64,000 nucleotides of DNA from Pragia fontium DSM 5563 = ATCC 49100 (GTDB lineage: Bacteria > Pseudomonadota > Gammaproteobacteria > Enterobacterales > Enterobacteriaceae). The notes below the pieces were generated by a model. The model saw only the letters and a list, made by a program, of their open reading frames with translations, was not told where the DNA came from and did not search any database. A program made the translations under genes and the position numbers. Location: contig NZ_FOLW01000002.1 in NCBI RefSeq assembly GCF_900112475.1, positions 491,584 through 555,583 on the forward strand, read 5' to 3'. This document shows, in pieces, positions 56,236-64,000 of this stretch (positions are counted from its first letter, which is position 1; every line of letters begins with the position of its first letter).

Positions 56236-56265
56236 AAAAGGCCGCGCATGCGGCCTTTTTCTTTT
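56236..56265. other. attR core (30-bp repeat)
   Basis: Exact second copy of 25226-25255, including the complete ihfA terminator hairpin and T-run. Phage side is to the left and btuC to the right. The copy can also stop phage transcripts from entering btuC. Confidence 0.88.
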
Positions 56266-56314
56266 GTATCATCAGTTATTCAATATTTTTATTATCAGAG
56301 AATGTCATCGCACT

Positions 56315-57316
56315 ATGGGACAGCGCTTCACACAGCTTCAACAAAAACAACGTCAACGGGATAAATTAAAGCTTTATCTGTTTGGTTTATTGCTGGCCGT
56401 TGTTTCAGTGATTAGCTTATCCGTTGGGGATATTTGGCTTCCGCCAAACCAATGGTTAAGTGAAGAAGCGCGGCTGTTTGTCTGGCAATTACGGCTTCCA
56501 CGCACGCTGGCGGTAATGGTGGTTGGTGCTGGCTTGGCGATGTCGGGTGCGGTAATGCAGTCACTTTTTGATAATCCGCTCTCAGAACCGGGTTTACTTG
56601 GCGTGGCTAACGGTGCTGGCGTTGCTTTGGTGCTGACTATCCTGCTAGGCGGCAGTTTAATGCCGGTCTGGCTATTAAGCATGAATGCGATTATTGGTGC
56701 GTTAGTATTAACGCTGATTCTGTTGGGCCTGTCCCGTCGCCGATTATTACCTGGCGCTCGCCTGCTATTAATCGGTTTTGCGCTGGGCATTGTGTGTAGC
56801 GCCATTATGACCTGGGCGGTTTATTTCAGTTCCAGTATGGATTTACGTCAGCTGTTGTATTGGCTCATGGGCAGCTTTGGCGGCATTGGCTGGCAGCAAA
56901 AATGGTTAATATTGGCTCTGGTGCCGGCCATTGTCTGGCTATCTTATCAGGGCAATAAACTGAACCTATTATCACTGGGGGAGACTCAATCGCGCCAATT
57001 AGGTATTCCGCTGGTTATCTGGCGCAATATATTTGTGCTGATTATCGCCTGGGCGGTTGGCGTTAGCGTAGCGCTGGCGGGCATTATTGGCTTTATCGGG
57101 CTGATTATCCCACATATGCTTAGACTGATTGGGATTACCGACCATCGATATTTATTAACCGGCTGTGCGTTAGCGGGGTCTGGCTTGCTCTTGCTTGCCG
57201 ATTTAGTCTCGCGTATTGCGCTTTCTTCTGCAGAATTACCGATCGGGGTGATTACCTCAACCATTGGTGCACCGCTTTTTATCTGGATGTTATTACGAAA
57301 TGCTAAAACTTACTGA
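56315..57316 (+). CDS. btuC: Vitamin B12 ABC transporter permease BtuC
   Basis: 333-aa FecCD-family inner-membrane permease with about ten transmembrane segments. Conserved [40 protein letters not shown], and [22 protein letters not shown] (coupling region). Start ATG at 56315 fits the family; the frame opens further up inside attR. In uninterrupted genomes it follows ihfA directly. Confidence 0.95.
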   Translation: MGQRFTQLQQKQRQRDKLKLYLFGLLLAVVSVISLSVGDIWLPPNQWLSEEARLFVWQLRLPRTLAVMVVGAGLAMSGAVMQSLFDNPLSEPGLLGVANGAGVALVLTILLGGSLMPVWLLSMNAIIGALVLTLILLGLSRRRLLPGARLLLIGFALGIVCSAIMTWAVYFSSSMDLRQLLYWLMGSFGGIGWQQKWLILALVPAIVWLSYQGNKLNLLSLGETQSRQLGIPLVIWRNIFVLIIAWAVGVSVALAGIIGFIGLIIPHMLRLIGITDHRYLLTGCALAGSGLLLLADLVSRIALSSAELPIGVITSTIGAPLFIWMLLRNAKTY

Positions 57317-58067
57317 TATCAGTCTGTCATCACGGCTGTCGGGGATCAATGTTTCTGCCAGCAAGGGAAAGCTTATCCACCTTATAGGGCCAAATGGCGC
57401 GGGTAAAAGTACCTTATTGGCCGTGATGGCCGGTCTATTAACGTATCAGGGAAAAGCTGAATTAGCGGGGCGTGATATTGCTCGCTGCTCGGGTCTGCAA
57501 CTTGCCCGTTTACGCGGGTATTTGAGCCAGCAGCAGGAAAATGCCTCGATGATGCAGGTTTTTCAGTATATTGCCCTACATCAGCCGCAGAATGCCTCAG
57601 TGGAAGCCACTGAACAGACTGTGGCTTTTTTAGCTGAACGCTTAGATTTAGCTGATAAGCTTAGCCGCCCATTAACCAAACTTTCCGGTGGAGAATGGCA
57701 GCGGGTTCGTCTGGCGGCTATTTTTCTACAGGTCTGGCCAACGCTCAATTCTGAGTCGCAATTGTTATTGCTTGATGAGCCGATGAACAATCTGGATGTG
57801 GCACAGCAGGCGGCACTCGACGGGCTACTTATGCAGTTTTGTGCCGAGGGGAGAACGGCCATTGTCAGTGCCCATAATCTTAATCATACCTTGCATCATG
57901 CAGATGAGGCTTGGTTACTACATGACGGAAGTTTAATGACTGCTGGGGTTACTGCAGAGGTTATGAAGCCAAAAACTCTGGAAAATGTATTTAATATCGG
58001 TTTCGAGCTTTTTCAGACGAATTCTCTGAGTTGGTTGATACCGGTGGAGAAAAACAGCATTGATTAG
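57300..58067 (+). CDS. btuD: Vitamin B12 ABC transporter ATPase BtuD
   Basis: 255-aa ATPase with Walker [11 protein letters not shown]-loop YLSQQQ, signature [12 protein letters not shown], Walker B LLLLDEP and switch histidine SAHNLNH. It overlaps btuC by 17 bp. The btuE gene that separates C and D in E. coli is absent. Works with BtuC and the periplasmic BtuF (not in this window). Confidence 0.95.
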   Translation: MLKLTDISLSSRLSGINVSASKGKLIHLIGPNGAGKSTLLAVMAGLLTYQGKAELAGRDIARCSGLQLARLRGYLSQQQENASMMQVFQYIALHQPQNASVEATEQTVAFLAERLDLADKLSRPLTKLSGGEWQRVRLAAIFLQVWPTLNSESQLLLLDEPMNNLDVAQQAALDGLLMQFCAEGRTAIVSAHNLNHTLHHADEAWLLHDGSLMTAGVTAEVMKPKTLENVFNIGFELFQTNSLSWLIPVEKNSID

Positions 58068-58680
58068 TAAAAAATATTGATCAATACGCTGGTAAATAAT
58101 AAAAAAGTAAGATATTGAATTTATAATCTTTATTAGAATGAAATCGTTTGAATTTTCATATTATTAAATCCATTATTGTTAATAAATAAATTTATTAATC
58201 TCGCCAAGCTATTTTAATTAACTTCTCACATATGTTTTTTATGATTTTTTTTCTATATTAAACAATGGTTTTATTGGTCTGCTTGTTGTTGTTTTGAATT
58301 AATCTTATCTATCTTATTCCTTTGATTTGTTATTTTGTTGTTTTTTTAAGAAATTAAAAAAATATCATATTTGAGTCTCTTATAATTATACCTGTCAATG
58401 TTGACAGGTATCCAACGCATTGCTATTTTGATATAAACACCACCAAATCTTAATGCGAGTAAGGTTATCTCTTATTTATTTTTATGATTAGGGGATATTT
58501 AAATAAGCGTCATAAGTAGTTTCTAAAAATTTAGATTATTAACCAATAAGCGGAGCCACTGTTATTGACCATGAGGAATGACCTCATCCGCAGCGTCGGA
58601 TATTTCAGATAGTGATACATAGGGAATAGGGAAGGTAGTTGTGGTGTATTTTACCTACTAAAGGGATCGGGAATAGAATT
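58068..58680. other. AT-rich spacer upstream of the T6SS cluster
   Basis: 613 bp, very AT-rich between 58068 and 58380, without a credible gene. Such sequence is typical of H-NS-silenced promoters of secretion clusters. Contains the palindrome and promoter of the next entry, and a small TGAGG-AATGA-CCTCA hairpin near 58571. Confidence 0.6.
58388..58429 (+). promoter_or_regulatory. 24-bp palindrome over a -35 box, likely T6SS promoter
   Basis: ATACCTGTCAA-TG-TTGACAGGTAT (58388-58411): 11-bp perfect arms. TTGACA inside it (58401-58406) is followed after 17 bp by TATTTT (58424-58429), a -35/-10 pair directed at tssB 250 bp away. A dimeric regulator at the palindrome would control the cluster. 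Confidence 0.55.
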
Positions 58681-59193
58681 ATGGCTGATAGTTTTCAAAA
58701 TGAAGTTCCAGCAGCACGCGTTAATATTAAACTGGATCTTCACACCGGTGGTGCACAGAAGAAAGTTGAATTACCTCTGAAAATATTAGTAATGGGAGAC
58801 TACAGCCACGGTCAGGAAAACCGACCTATTGCTGAACGAGAAAAGATTTCCATTAATAAAAATAATTTCAATGCGGTACTCGCCGATTTAAATCCTAAGG
58901 CTAAGTTAACCATCAAAAATACTTTAGCTGGGGATGATTCTGAAACTAATGTCTCATTAAACTTTAAAGACATGAAAGATTTTGAACCGGAGCAGGTTGC
59001 GAAACAAATACCGGCACTGCGTTCATTACTCGCTATGCGTAATTTATTACGCGACCTCAAATCTAATTTATTAGATAACGCGACATTCCGTTTGGAACTG
59101 GAACGTATCTTGAAAGATGAACAATTATCGGACGAATTACGTGCGGAATTAGCCGCAATTGGTTCTTTGCCTAATGGCAATGAACCTCAGTAA
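58681..59193 (+). CDS. tssB: T6SS sheath small subunit TssB
   Basis: 170-aa contractile sheath protein (VipA/ImpB family). Conserved NIKLDLHTGGAQKKVELPLKILVMGDYS and the C-terminal RNLLRDLKSNLLDNATFRLELERIL. ATG at 58681 follows GGGATCGGGA; the frame is open 14 codons upstream but the family starts here. First gene of the cluster. Confidence 0.95.
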   Translation: MADSFQNEVPAARVNIKLDLHTGGAQKKVELPLKILVMGDYSHGQENRPIAEREKISINKNNFNAVLADLNPKAKLTIKNTLAGDDSETNVSLNFKDMKDFEPEQVAKQIPALRSLLAMRNLLRDLKSNLLDNATFRLELERILKDEQLSDELRAELAAIGSLPNGNEPQ

Positions 59194-59232
59194 TTGATGT
59201 TTTTCTGATACGTATTTAATAAGGATCGTTTT

Positions 59233-60768
59233 ATGTCTACTCAAAATACCAGTTCTGCAAAGTCAGGAAGTACCGTAGTAAAAGATGCCAGCAGCGTTTA
59301 TCAATCGCTGTTTGATAAAATTAACCTGACGCCGGTTAACCAGTTTGACGACATCAATAAATTTCAGGATAACGACGCGTTAGCTGAAGCTTCAGCGGAT
59401 GAGCGCGTAACGATGGCGGTAAACGTATTTCTGAACATGGTTCAGCAATCAGCGCAGAAAGTGGATAAGTTAGATAAAAGCCTGCTGGATTTCCACATTA
59501 GTCAGATCGATAAACAGCTCAGCGAGCAGTTGGATGCGGTCATGCACCATCCAGAATTCCAAGCGATTGAATCCGCATGGCGTGGCTTGAAGTTCTTGGT
59601 CGATCGTACTGACTTCCGTCGTAACGTCAGAGTTGAAGTACTGGATGCTTCCAAAGAGGCTTTACAGCAAGATTTCGAAGATGCACCAGAAACCATTCAG
59701 ACCGGTTTCTATCGCCATACTTACATTCAGGAATACGACACCCCAGGTGGTGAGCCGATTGGCGTAACGATTTCCAACTATGAGTTTGGCCGTGGCCCAC
59801 AAGACGTTGCCTTACTGCGTAATATTTCCAAAGTTGCTGCTGCTGCACACATGCCGTTTATTGCTTCGGTTGGCCCTGCATTTTTCGGCAAAGAAAATAT
59901 GGAAGAAGTGGCGGCGATTAAAGATATTGCTAACTACTTTGATCGTGCTGAATACACTAAGTGGAAGAGCTTCCGCGATACCGATGATGCGCGCTATGTC
60001 GGCTTAACATTGCCTCGCGTATTGGCACGCTTGCCTTATGGTCCGGATACGGTACCAGTGCGTAACTTTAACTATATCGAGCAGGTGAAAGGTCCAGATC
60101 ACGAGCGTTATCTGTGGACCAATGCGTCTTTTGCTTTTGCGGCCAATATGGTGAAAAGCTTTGTGCGTAACGGTTGGTGTGTGCAGGTTCGTGGCCCTCA
60201 GGCCGGTGGTTTGGTGGACGATCTACCAATTCACTTATATGACCTGGGTACGGGTAATCAGGTTAAGATTCCAACGGAAGTTCTGATTCCAGAAACTCGC
60301 GAGTTTGAATTTGCTAATCTGGGCTTTATTCCACTGTCGTTTTACAAAAACCGTGACTACGCTTGCTTTTTCTCTGCCAATTCGGCTCAGAAACCTGCGC
60401 TGTATGATACAAAAGAAGCCACGGCCAATAGCCGCATTAACTCACGCTTACCGTATATCTTCCTGTTATCGCGTATTGCCCATTACCTGAAAGTAATTCA
60501 GCGTGAAAACATCGGTGCAACTAAAGACCGTCGTGTACTTGAGCTGGAGCTGAATGCCTGGATCAATAATCTGGTGACAGAAATGACCGATCCAAGCGAT
60601 GAAGTTCAGGCGTCACATCCGTTGCGTCAGGCAAAAGTTATCGTTGAAGATATCGACGACAACCCAGGCTTCTTCCGCGTGAAGACCTTCCTTATCCCTC
60701 ACTTCCAGATTGAAGGCATGGATATAAACCTATCAATGGTTTCCCAAATGCCAAAGGCCAAGGCTTAA
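59233..60768 (+). CDS. tssC: T6SS sheath large subunit TssC
   Basis: 511-aa partner of TssB (VipB/ImpC). Motifs HPEFQAIESAWRGLKFLVDRTDFRRNVRVEVLDASKE, YEFGRGPQDVALLRNISKVAAAAHMPFIASVGP and LPYIFLLSRIAHYLKVIQRENIG. Together they form the contractile tail sheath. Confidence 0.97.
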   Translation: MSTQNTSSAKSGSTVVKDASSVYQSLFDKINLTPVNQFDDINKFQDNDALAEASADERVTMAVNVFLNMVQQSAQKVDKLDKSLLDFHISQIDKQLSEQLDAVMHHPEFQAIESAWRGLKFLVDRTDFRRNVRVEVLDASKEALQQDFEDAPETIQTGFYRHTYIQEYDTPGGEPIGVTISNYEFGRGPQDVALLRNISKVAAAAHMPFIASVGPAFFGKENMEEVAAIKDIANYFDRAEYTKWKSFRDTDDARYVGLTLPRVLARLPYGPDTVPVRNFNYIEQVKGPDHERYLWTNASFAFAANMVKSFVRNGWCVQVRGPQAGGLVDDLPIHLYDLGTGNQVKIPTEVLIPETREFEFANLGFIPLSFYKNRDYACFFSANSAQKPALYDTKEATANSRINSRLPYIFLLSRIAHYLKVIQRENIGATKDRRVLELELNAWINNLVTEMTDPSDEVQASHPLRQAKVIVEDIDDNPGFFRVKTFLIPHFQIEGMDINLSMVSQMPKAKA

Positions 60769-60789
60769 TTTTATCTGGAGTTTGAAATA

Positions 60790-62142
60790 ATGAAGATCCA
60801 CCGCCCGCTATGGAGTGAAGGTGCGTTTCTGTCGCCGGAGCAGTTCCAGCAACAGAGTCGATGGGAAGCGTTTAGTAACGATCAGATTGCCAGACTTTGT
60901 CTGGCAAATCCGTGGGGTGTCCAGCGCGTTGCGTTCGACACTCAAGCCCTGTCGTTAAATCGGTTGAATGCCGACAGCTTAAGTGTGCGTTTTCCTGACG
61001 GTAGTTGGATTGATACGGATGTATCCGATGCTTTACCACCGGCTCGGGATCTGACTCAGAGCATTCCTGCTAACCGTAACGAGGTTACGGTTTTGCTAGG
61101 CCTACCGTTGTTGCACGCCAACGGCGGTAACTGCCATCAGGAAGGTAGCTATTCTGAACGGCCATTGCGTTATCGGCAGGAATGGATAGAGGTTCAGGAT
61201 CTGTTTGGACAGGGCAATGAACCCATTGCAGTTGAGCGTTATGCGCTAACGTTGCTATTTGATTTTGAAGAGCAGGGGGATTATCTCACCTGTCCGATAC
61301 TGCGTTTAAAGCGTGATGCCAATGGTCAATTCATCATTGATTCAGCGTTCTTACCACCGATGTTAAGCCTAACGGCCAGCAACGGGATACTCACGCAATC
61401 ATTGGATATGCTGTGTACTCAGGTGCAGGCTAAACGCCAACGTCTGATGGGCATGCGGCGGGAGCGCAATCAGCAAATGGCCGAGTTTGCCGTTGCTGAT
61501 GTTTCTCTGTTCTGGCTGCTGAATGCCTTAAACAGCCACGAACCTTTACTTAAGTTCCTGCAACAGTTTCCGGTGAGTCATCCGGAACAACTTTATCAAC
61601 AGTTGGTTTCTCTGGCTGGGGCGTTGCTGACATTTTCGTTGGAACATGATGTAGAGGCGATCCCGGCTTATCAACATCAACAGTTGAATCAGGTATTTCC
61701 ACCGCTGTTTAAGTTAATCGGTCAACTGCTGGAAGCCAGCCTGCCATCGCGGGTGATTGCAATTGAACTGCTTCAGGATCGCGGTACTCGCTGGTCAGGC
61801 CGTTTACAGGATAATCGTTTAACGGAAGACGCAGATTTCTATCTGTCAGTTCGTTCATCGTTACCGGCTCATCAACTGTTGGAACTATTCCCGGTACTGT
61901 GCAAAGTCGGTTCGCCTGATGATGTCAGTCAGATTATCAACTCAGCACTCTCTGGCATTCCATTGAAAGCGTTAAGTCACGTTCCGGCGGCGATCCCGCT
62001 GCGTCTTGATAACCAATATTTTGCGCTGGATCTCAGTCATCCTTCGGCAGAGAGCATGTTGGCCGCGCGCTGCTGTGAGTTTTATGTGCCGCGTTCGCTG
62101 CCTGATGTTTCACTGGAACTATTTGCGGTACTTAAATCATGA
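60790..62142 (+). CDS. tssK: T6SS baseplate protein TssK
   Basis: 450-aa adaptor joining baseplate and membrane complex. N-terminal PLWSEGAFLSPEQFQQQSRWEAF is the TssK signature. Overlaps tssL by 4 bp (ATGA). Confidence 0.95.
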   Translation: MKIHRPLWSEGAFLSPEQFQQQSRWEAFSNDQIARLCLANPWGVQRVAFDTQALSLNRLNADSLSVRFPDGSWIDTDVSDALPPARDLTQSIPANRNEVTVLLGLPLLHANGGNCHQEGSYSERPLRYRQEWIEVQDLFGQGNEPIAVERYALTLLFDFEEQGDYLTCPILRLKRDANGQFIIDSAFLPPMLSLTASNGILTQSLDMLCTQVQAKRQRLMGMRRERNQQMAEFAVADVSLFWLLNALNSHEPLLKFLQQFPVSHPEQLYQQLVSLAGALLTFSLEHDVEAIPAYQHQQLNQVFPPLFKLIGQLLEASLPSRVIAIELLQDRGTRWSGRLQDNRLTEDADFYLSVRSSLPAHQLLELFPVLCKVGSPDDVSQIINSALSGIPLKALSHVPAAIPLRLDNQYFALDLSHPSAESMLAARCCEFYVPRSLPDVSLELFAVLKS

Positions 62143-62786
62143 ACCAGAGCCTCAACACCGTATCAATTGACGAACTGCTGCGCGATATCGCCCTGACCGT
62201 AGTACATCTTCGGGCAGGATCCGTCGTTGAACAAGGGGAAGCGCTATACAAACGCTGCGTAGCGCAGATTACTACGCTACGTCAGCGTTTGTCAGAGCAG
62301 CAGTACAGTGAAGATGTGATCGACGATATCAGCTATGCCGCCTGTGCGTTATTGGATGAAACCGTTCTGTTGCGCAATAGCGATGAAGGTTATGAAGTGT
62401 GGCAGGGCGTGCCATTGCAGGTCACGTTTTTCAATACCTATCAGGCGGGGGATGAACTGTTTGAACGCATTTGTCAGCGCATTCGCCATCCGGAAGGCGG
62501 GCAGCTGGTACTGGCCTGTTATGACCGCGTTTTAGGCCTGGGATTTCAGGGGCGTTATCTGTCTCAGCCGCAGCAAGAAAGGGAGCAGCTGGTAATAGAG
62601 GTTCGTGATCTGTTGCCTAAAGAACCGATCGGTAATGGCGATCTGATGTTGAACACCTTTATGGGGCCTAAACGCTTTTGGCGTAACTCGTCTTTGTTGT
62701 TTTGGACCGGCGTGGCGCTGATGGTTGCGGTACTGCTGTTTATGCTACTGCGTCAACACTTGGAAAGCATTCTGGCTCAGCTGTAA
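62139..62786 (+). CDS. tssL: T6SS membrane protein TssL (DotU/IcmH, short form)
   Basis: 215 aa: cytoplasmic helical DotU domain (IDELLRDIALTVVHLRAGS, CALLDETVL, YQAGDELFERICQ, CYDRVLGLGFQGRY) and a C-terminal transmembrane helix (LLFWTGVALMVAVLLFMLL). No OmpA-type peptidoglycan-binding domain in this protein, so anchoring should come from another protein, perhaps the next gene. Confidence 0.95.
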   Translation: MNQSLNTVSIDELLRDIALTVVHLRAGSVVEQGEALYKRCVAQITTLRQRLSEQQYSEDVIDDISYAACALLDETVLLRNSDEGYEVWQGVPLQVTFFNTYQAGDELFERICQRIRHPEGGQLVLACYDRVLGLGFQGRYLSQPQQEREQLVIEVRDLLPKEPIGNGDLMLNTFMGPKRFWRNSSLLFWTGVALMVAVLLFMLLRQHLESILAQL

Positions 62787-63039
62787 CAGAACGCATAACG
62801 CTAGGTGGTTTTGTTGCTGCACGAGTCGGTATAAAAACAAATGCAATTATTCAGCCGTCTTACAGAGGATAAAAAACTTACTCAGAAATAGGGAAAAGCC
62901 GCCGTTACCAGGGTTAAAGGAGAAATAAAGTCTTAAACCGGTATCAAGGTAACAATCTTATCAATGAGATAAGGGATCCTGCATCAGCGATACGGCCTGC
63001 GTTGCAAATCGAAGTGGGATTGAAATTAAGGATGTGAAT

Positions 63040-64000
63040 GTGGGTGATTACCCTTGGCGAGTTCAACTGCTGTACGCCACCTGTCTATGTCTGGCGTTGC
63101 TGTTGTTCTTTCTACCTTTGCCGACTGGCTGGGTAGTTATAGGTTGTGTGCTGACACTGTTGGTCAGCGGATATAAAGGGTGGCGCACCTTAAGGTATAC
63201 GAAGCAAATCAGGCATGTTTCACCTTATCTGGATGCGCTGGAACAACAATTAGAAACATTACCGGAACGCCTACGACGTCGGCTACCGGTGATATTGGTC
63301 ACCGGTAATGCAACGGCAGGTTATTTCGCTGAACAACAGAACCAGCATGTTGTCGTGACCGGAAAGAGTATCTGGATTGCCGTACCGGATGTGTCTGAAC
63401 TCTCTCTGACCGCAGATGCTTTAAGCGGACGTTGGCCAGAGATGGCAGGAAGAATAGGGGTACTGTTTACCCTAATGCCAGAACACTTTGATAGCCAAGC
63501 CTCCCTGACGGGATACTTGCAAACCTTCCGTCAATCATGGGCGGATGCCAGTAAAACGTGTGGATATACATTACCGGGTTATTTAGCGGTAAACGCCAAA
63601 CTGGGAGAGCAAACTAACGTTCCACAGTGGTTCTGGTGGAATGAGCAGGGCTCAGGCATACGTCTATTGGACGATTGCCAAACCTCATTGATGTCGTGGA
63701 GCCATCAGGGGGACGAGAAACAACGTTGCCAGCGCCAGCATTTAACCGTGGTATTGGAAACATTACAGCAGTGGCTGGATAAGCATGTTATTCAGGTGCT
63801 TAGCGATACTCAACAACCGGTTCCCCAGTGGATACCGGGGGCGGTAGCGTGCCTGAACGTGAATCATTCAGGGGTAAGTGATAACTGCTGGCGTAGTTAT
63901 CTGCGGGATATTACAACGTTATCTTTACCCGTCACGTTAGCGCCAGCGCAAACCATGAGTTTGCCGGAGCGACTGGTGGAACAGATGCCCGTCTATTGCC
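63040..64000 (+). CDS. T6SS-linked membrane protein, partial (runs off the window)
   Basis: At least 320 codons open to the window edge. GTG at 63040 follows AAGGA by 7 nt; a GTG at 63034 is too close. Two adjacent transmembrane helices (VQLLYATCLCLALLLFFL; WVVIGCVLTLLVSGYKGW) are followed by a cytoplasmic-like region whose order (LPVILVTGNATAGYF ... IGVLFTLMPEHF ... CGYTLPGYLAVNAKLGE) recalls the NTPase domain of TssM but without a Walker A lysine. In many enterobacterial clusters the gene after tssL is a long OmpA-family protein; that is my best guess. The 253 bp upstream hold no gene I can see. Confidence 0.65.
   Translation, partial: MGDYPWRVQLLYATCLCLALLLFFLPLPTGWVVIGCVLTLLVSGYKGWRTLRYTKQIRHVSPYLDALEQQLETLPERLRRRLPVILVTGNATAGYFAEQQNQHVVVTGKSIWIAVPDVSELSLTADALSGRWPEMAGRIGVLFTLMPEHFDSQASLTGYLQTFRQSWADASKTCGYTLPGYLAVNAKLGEQTNVPQWFWWNEQGSGIRLLDDCQTSLMSWSHQGDEKQRCQRQHLTVVLETLQQWLDKHVIQVLSDTQQPVPQWIPGAVACLNVNHSGVSDNCWRSYLRDITTLSLPVTLAPAQTMSLPERLVEQMPVYC

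Larger units (their letters stand above)
25226..56265. mobile_element. P2/HP1-type prophage, about 31 kb, inserted at the ihfA terminator
   Basis: Bounded by the 30-bp direct repeat, with integrase next to attL, repressor and divergent early promoter, replication initiator A, packaging genes, head, lysis, contractile tail and spike genes. Order Q-P leftward then O-N-M-L rightward is the P2 arrangement. The tail block (DUF2586 sheath, DUF2597 tube, DUF2590, J, I, fibre, baseplate, spike) is closer to HP1-like phages. Every expected module appears intact, so it may be inducible. The host order ihfA-btuC resumes on the far side. Confidence 0.95.

Noticed and set aside
58388-58411. Palindrome before tssB as a btuD terminator
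   Set aside because: 320 bp away from btuD, only a 2-nt loop and no T-run after it; it overlaps a good -35 box instead.
62725-62928. 67-codon frame after tssL
   Set aside because: Mostly overlaps the tssL membrane helix in another frame; Cys/Arg-rich and unlike a protein.

Overview
The window is a piece of an Enterobacterales chromosome. Gene content, gene order and protein similarity follow Escherichia coli closely (topA-cysB-ribA-pgpB-lapAB-pyrF-yciH, proQ-prc-htpX, purR-ynhF, yniB/yniA, thrS-infC-rpmI-rplT-pheMST-ihfA-btuCD). Blocks that lie apart in E. coli are joined here, so this is probably a more distant family of the order; Budviciaceae-like is my guess, not something the sequence proves.

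Region 1 (1-25255) is housekeeping core: DNA topology, cysteine regulation, riboflavin, pyrimidine synthesis, LPS quality control (lapAB), translation factors and two aminoacyl-tRNA synthetases. Several classic control devices can be read directly: the AUU start of infC, the tRNA-like thrS operator, the pheM leader with its attenuator, a PUR box in front of purR and a heat-shock type promoter in front of htpX.

Region 2 (25226-56265) is a complete-looking P2/HP1-type prophage of about 31 kb. It is bounded by a perfect 30-bp direct repeat that contains the whole Rho-independent terminator of ihfA. From left to right: integrase, two tandem P2 C-type repressor paralogues, a divergent early promoter with operators, a Cox-like regulator, a cluster of small early genes, a Dam-type methylase, the P2 A-type rolling-circle initiator, a second adenine-methylase cassette flanked by about 63-bp direct repeats, a leftward operon that looks like an anti-CRISPR locus (unknown acidic 97-aa gene followed by an Aca2-type regulator), an Ogr-type zinc-finger activator, and then head genes Q P O N M L, tail, lysis (holin, M15 endolysin, overlapping spanins), a -1 frameshifted tail chaperone, tape measure, baseplate, fibre and spike genes. 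About 800 bp of non-coding DNA separates the spike gene from attR.

Region 3 (56266-64000) returns to the chromosome with btuCD (vitamin B12 import; no btuE), a 0.6-kb AT-rich spacer with a strong 24-bp palindrome over a possible -35 box, and the start of a type VI secretion cluster (tssB, tssC, tssK, tssL, then a truncated membrane protein that runs off the window).

The most interesting part is 34504-35288: an aca2-like gene, an unknown acidic small gene upstream of it in the same operon, and a perfect inverted repeat seated between the -35 and -10 of their promoter. This is the architecture of known acr-aca operons, and the 97-aa protein is a candidate undescribed anti-CRISPR.
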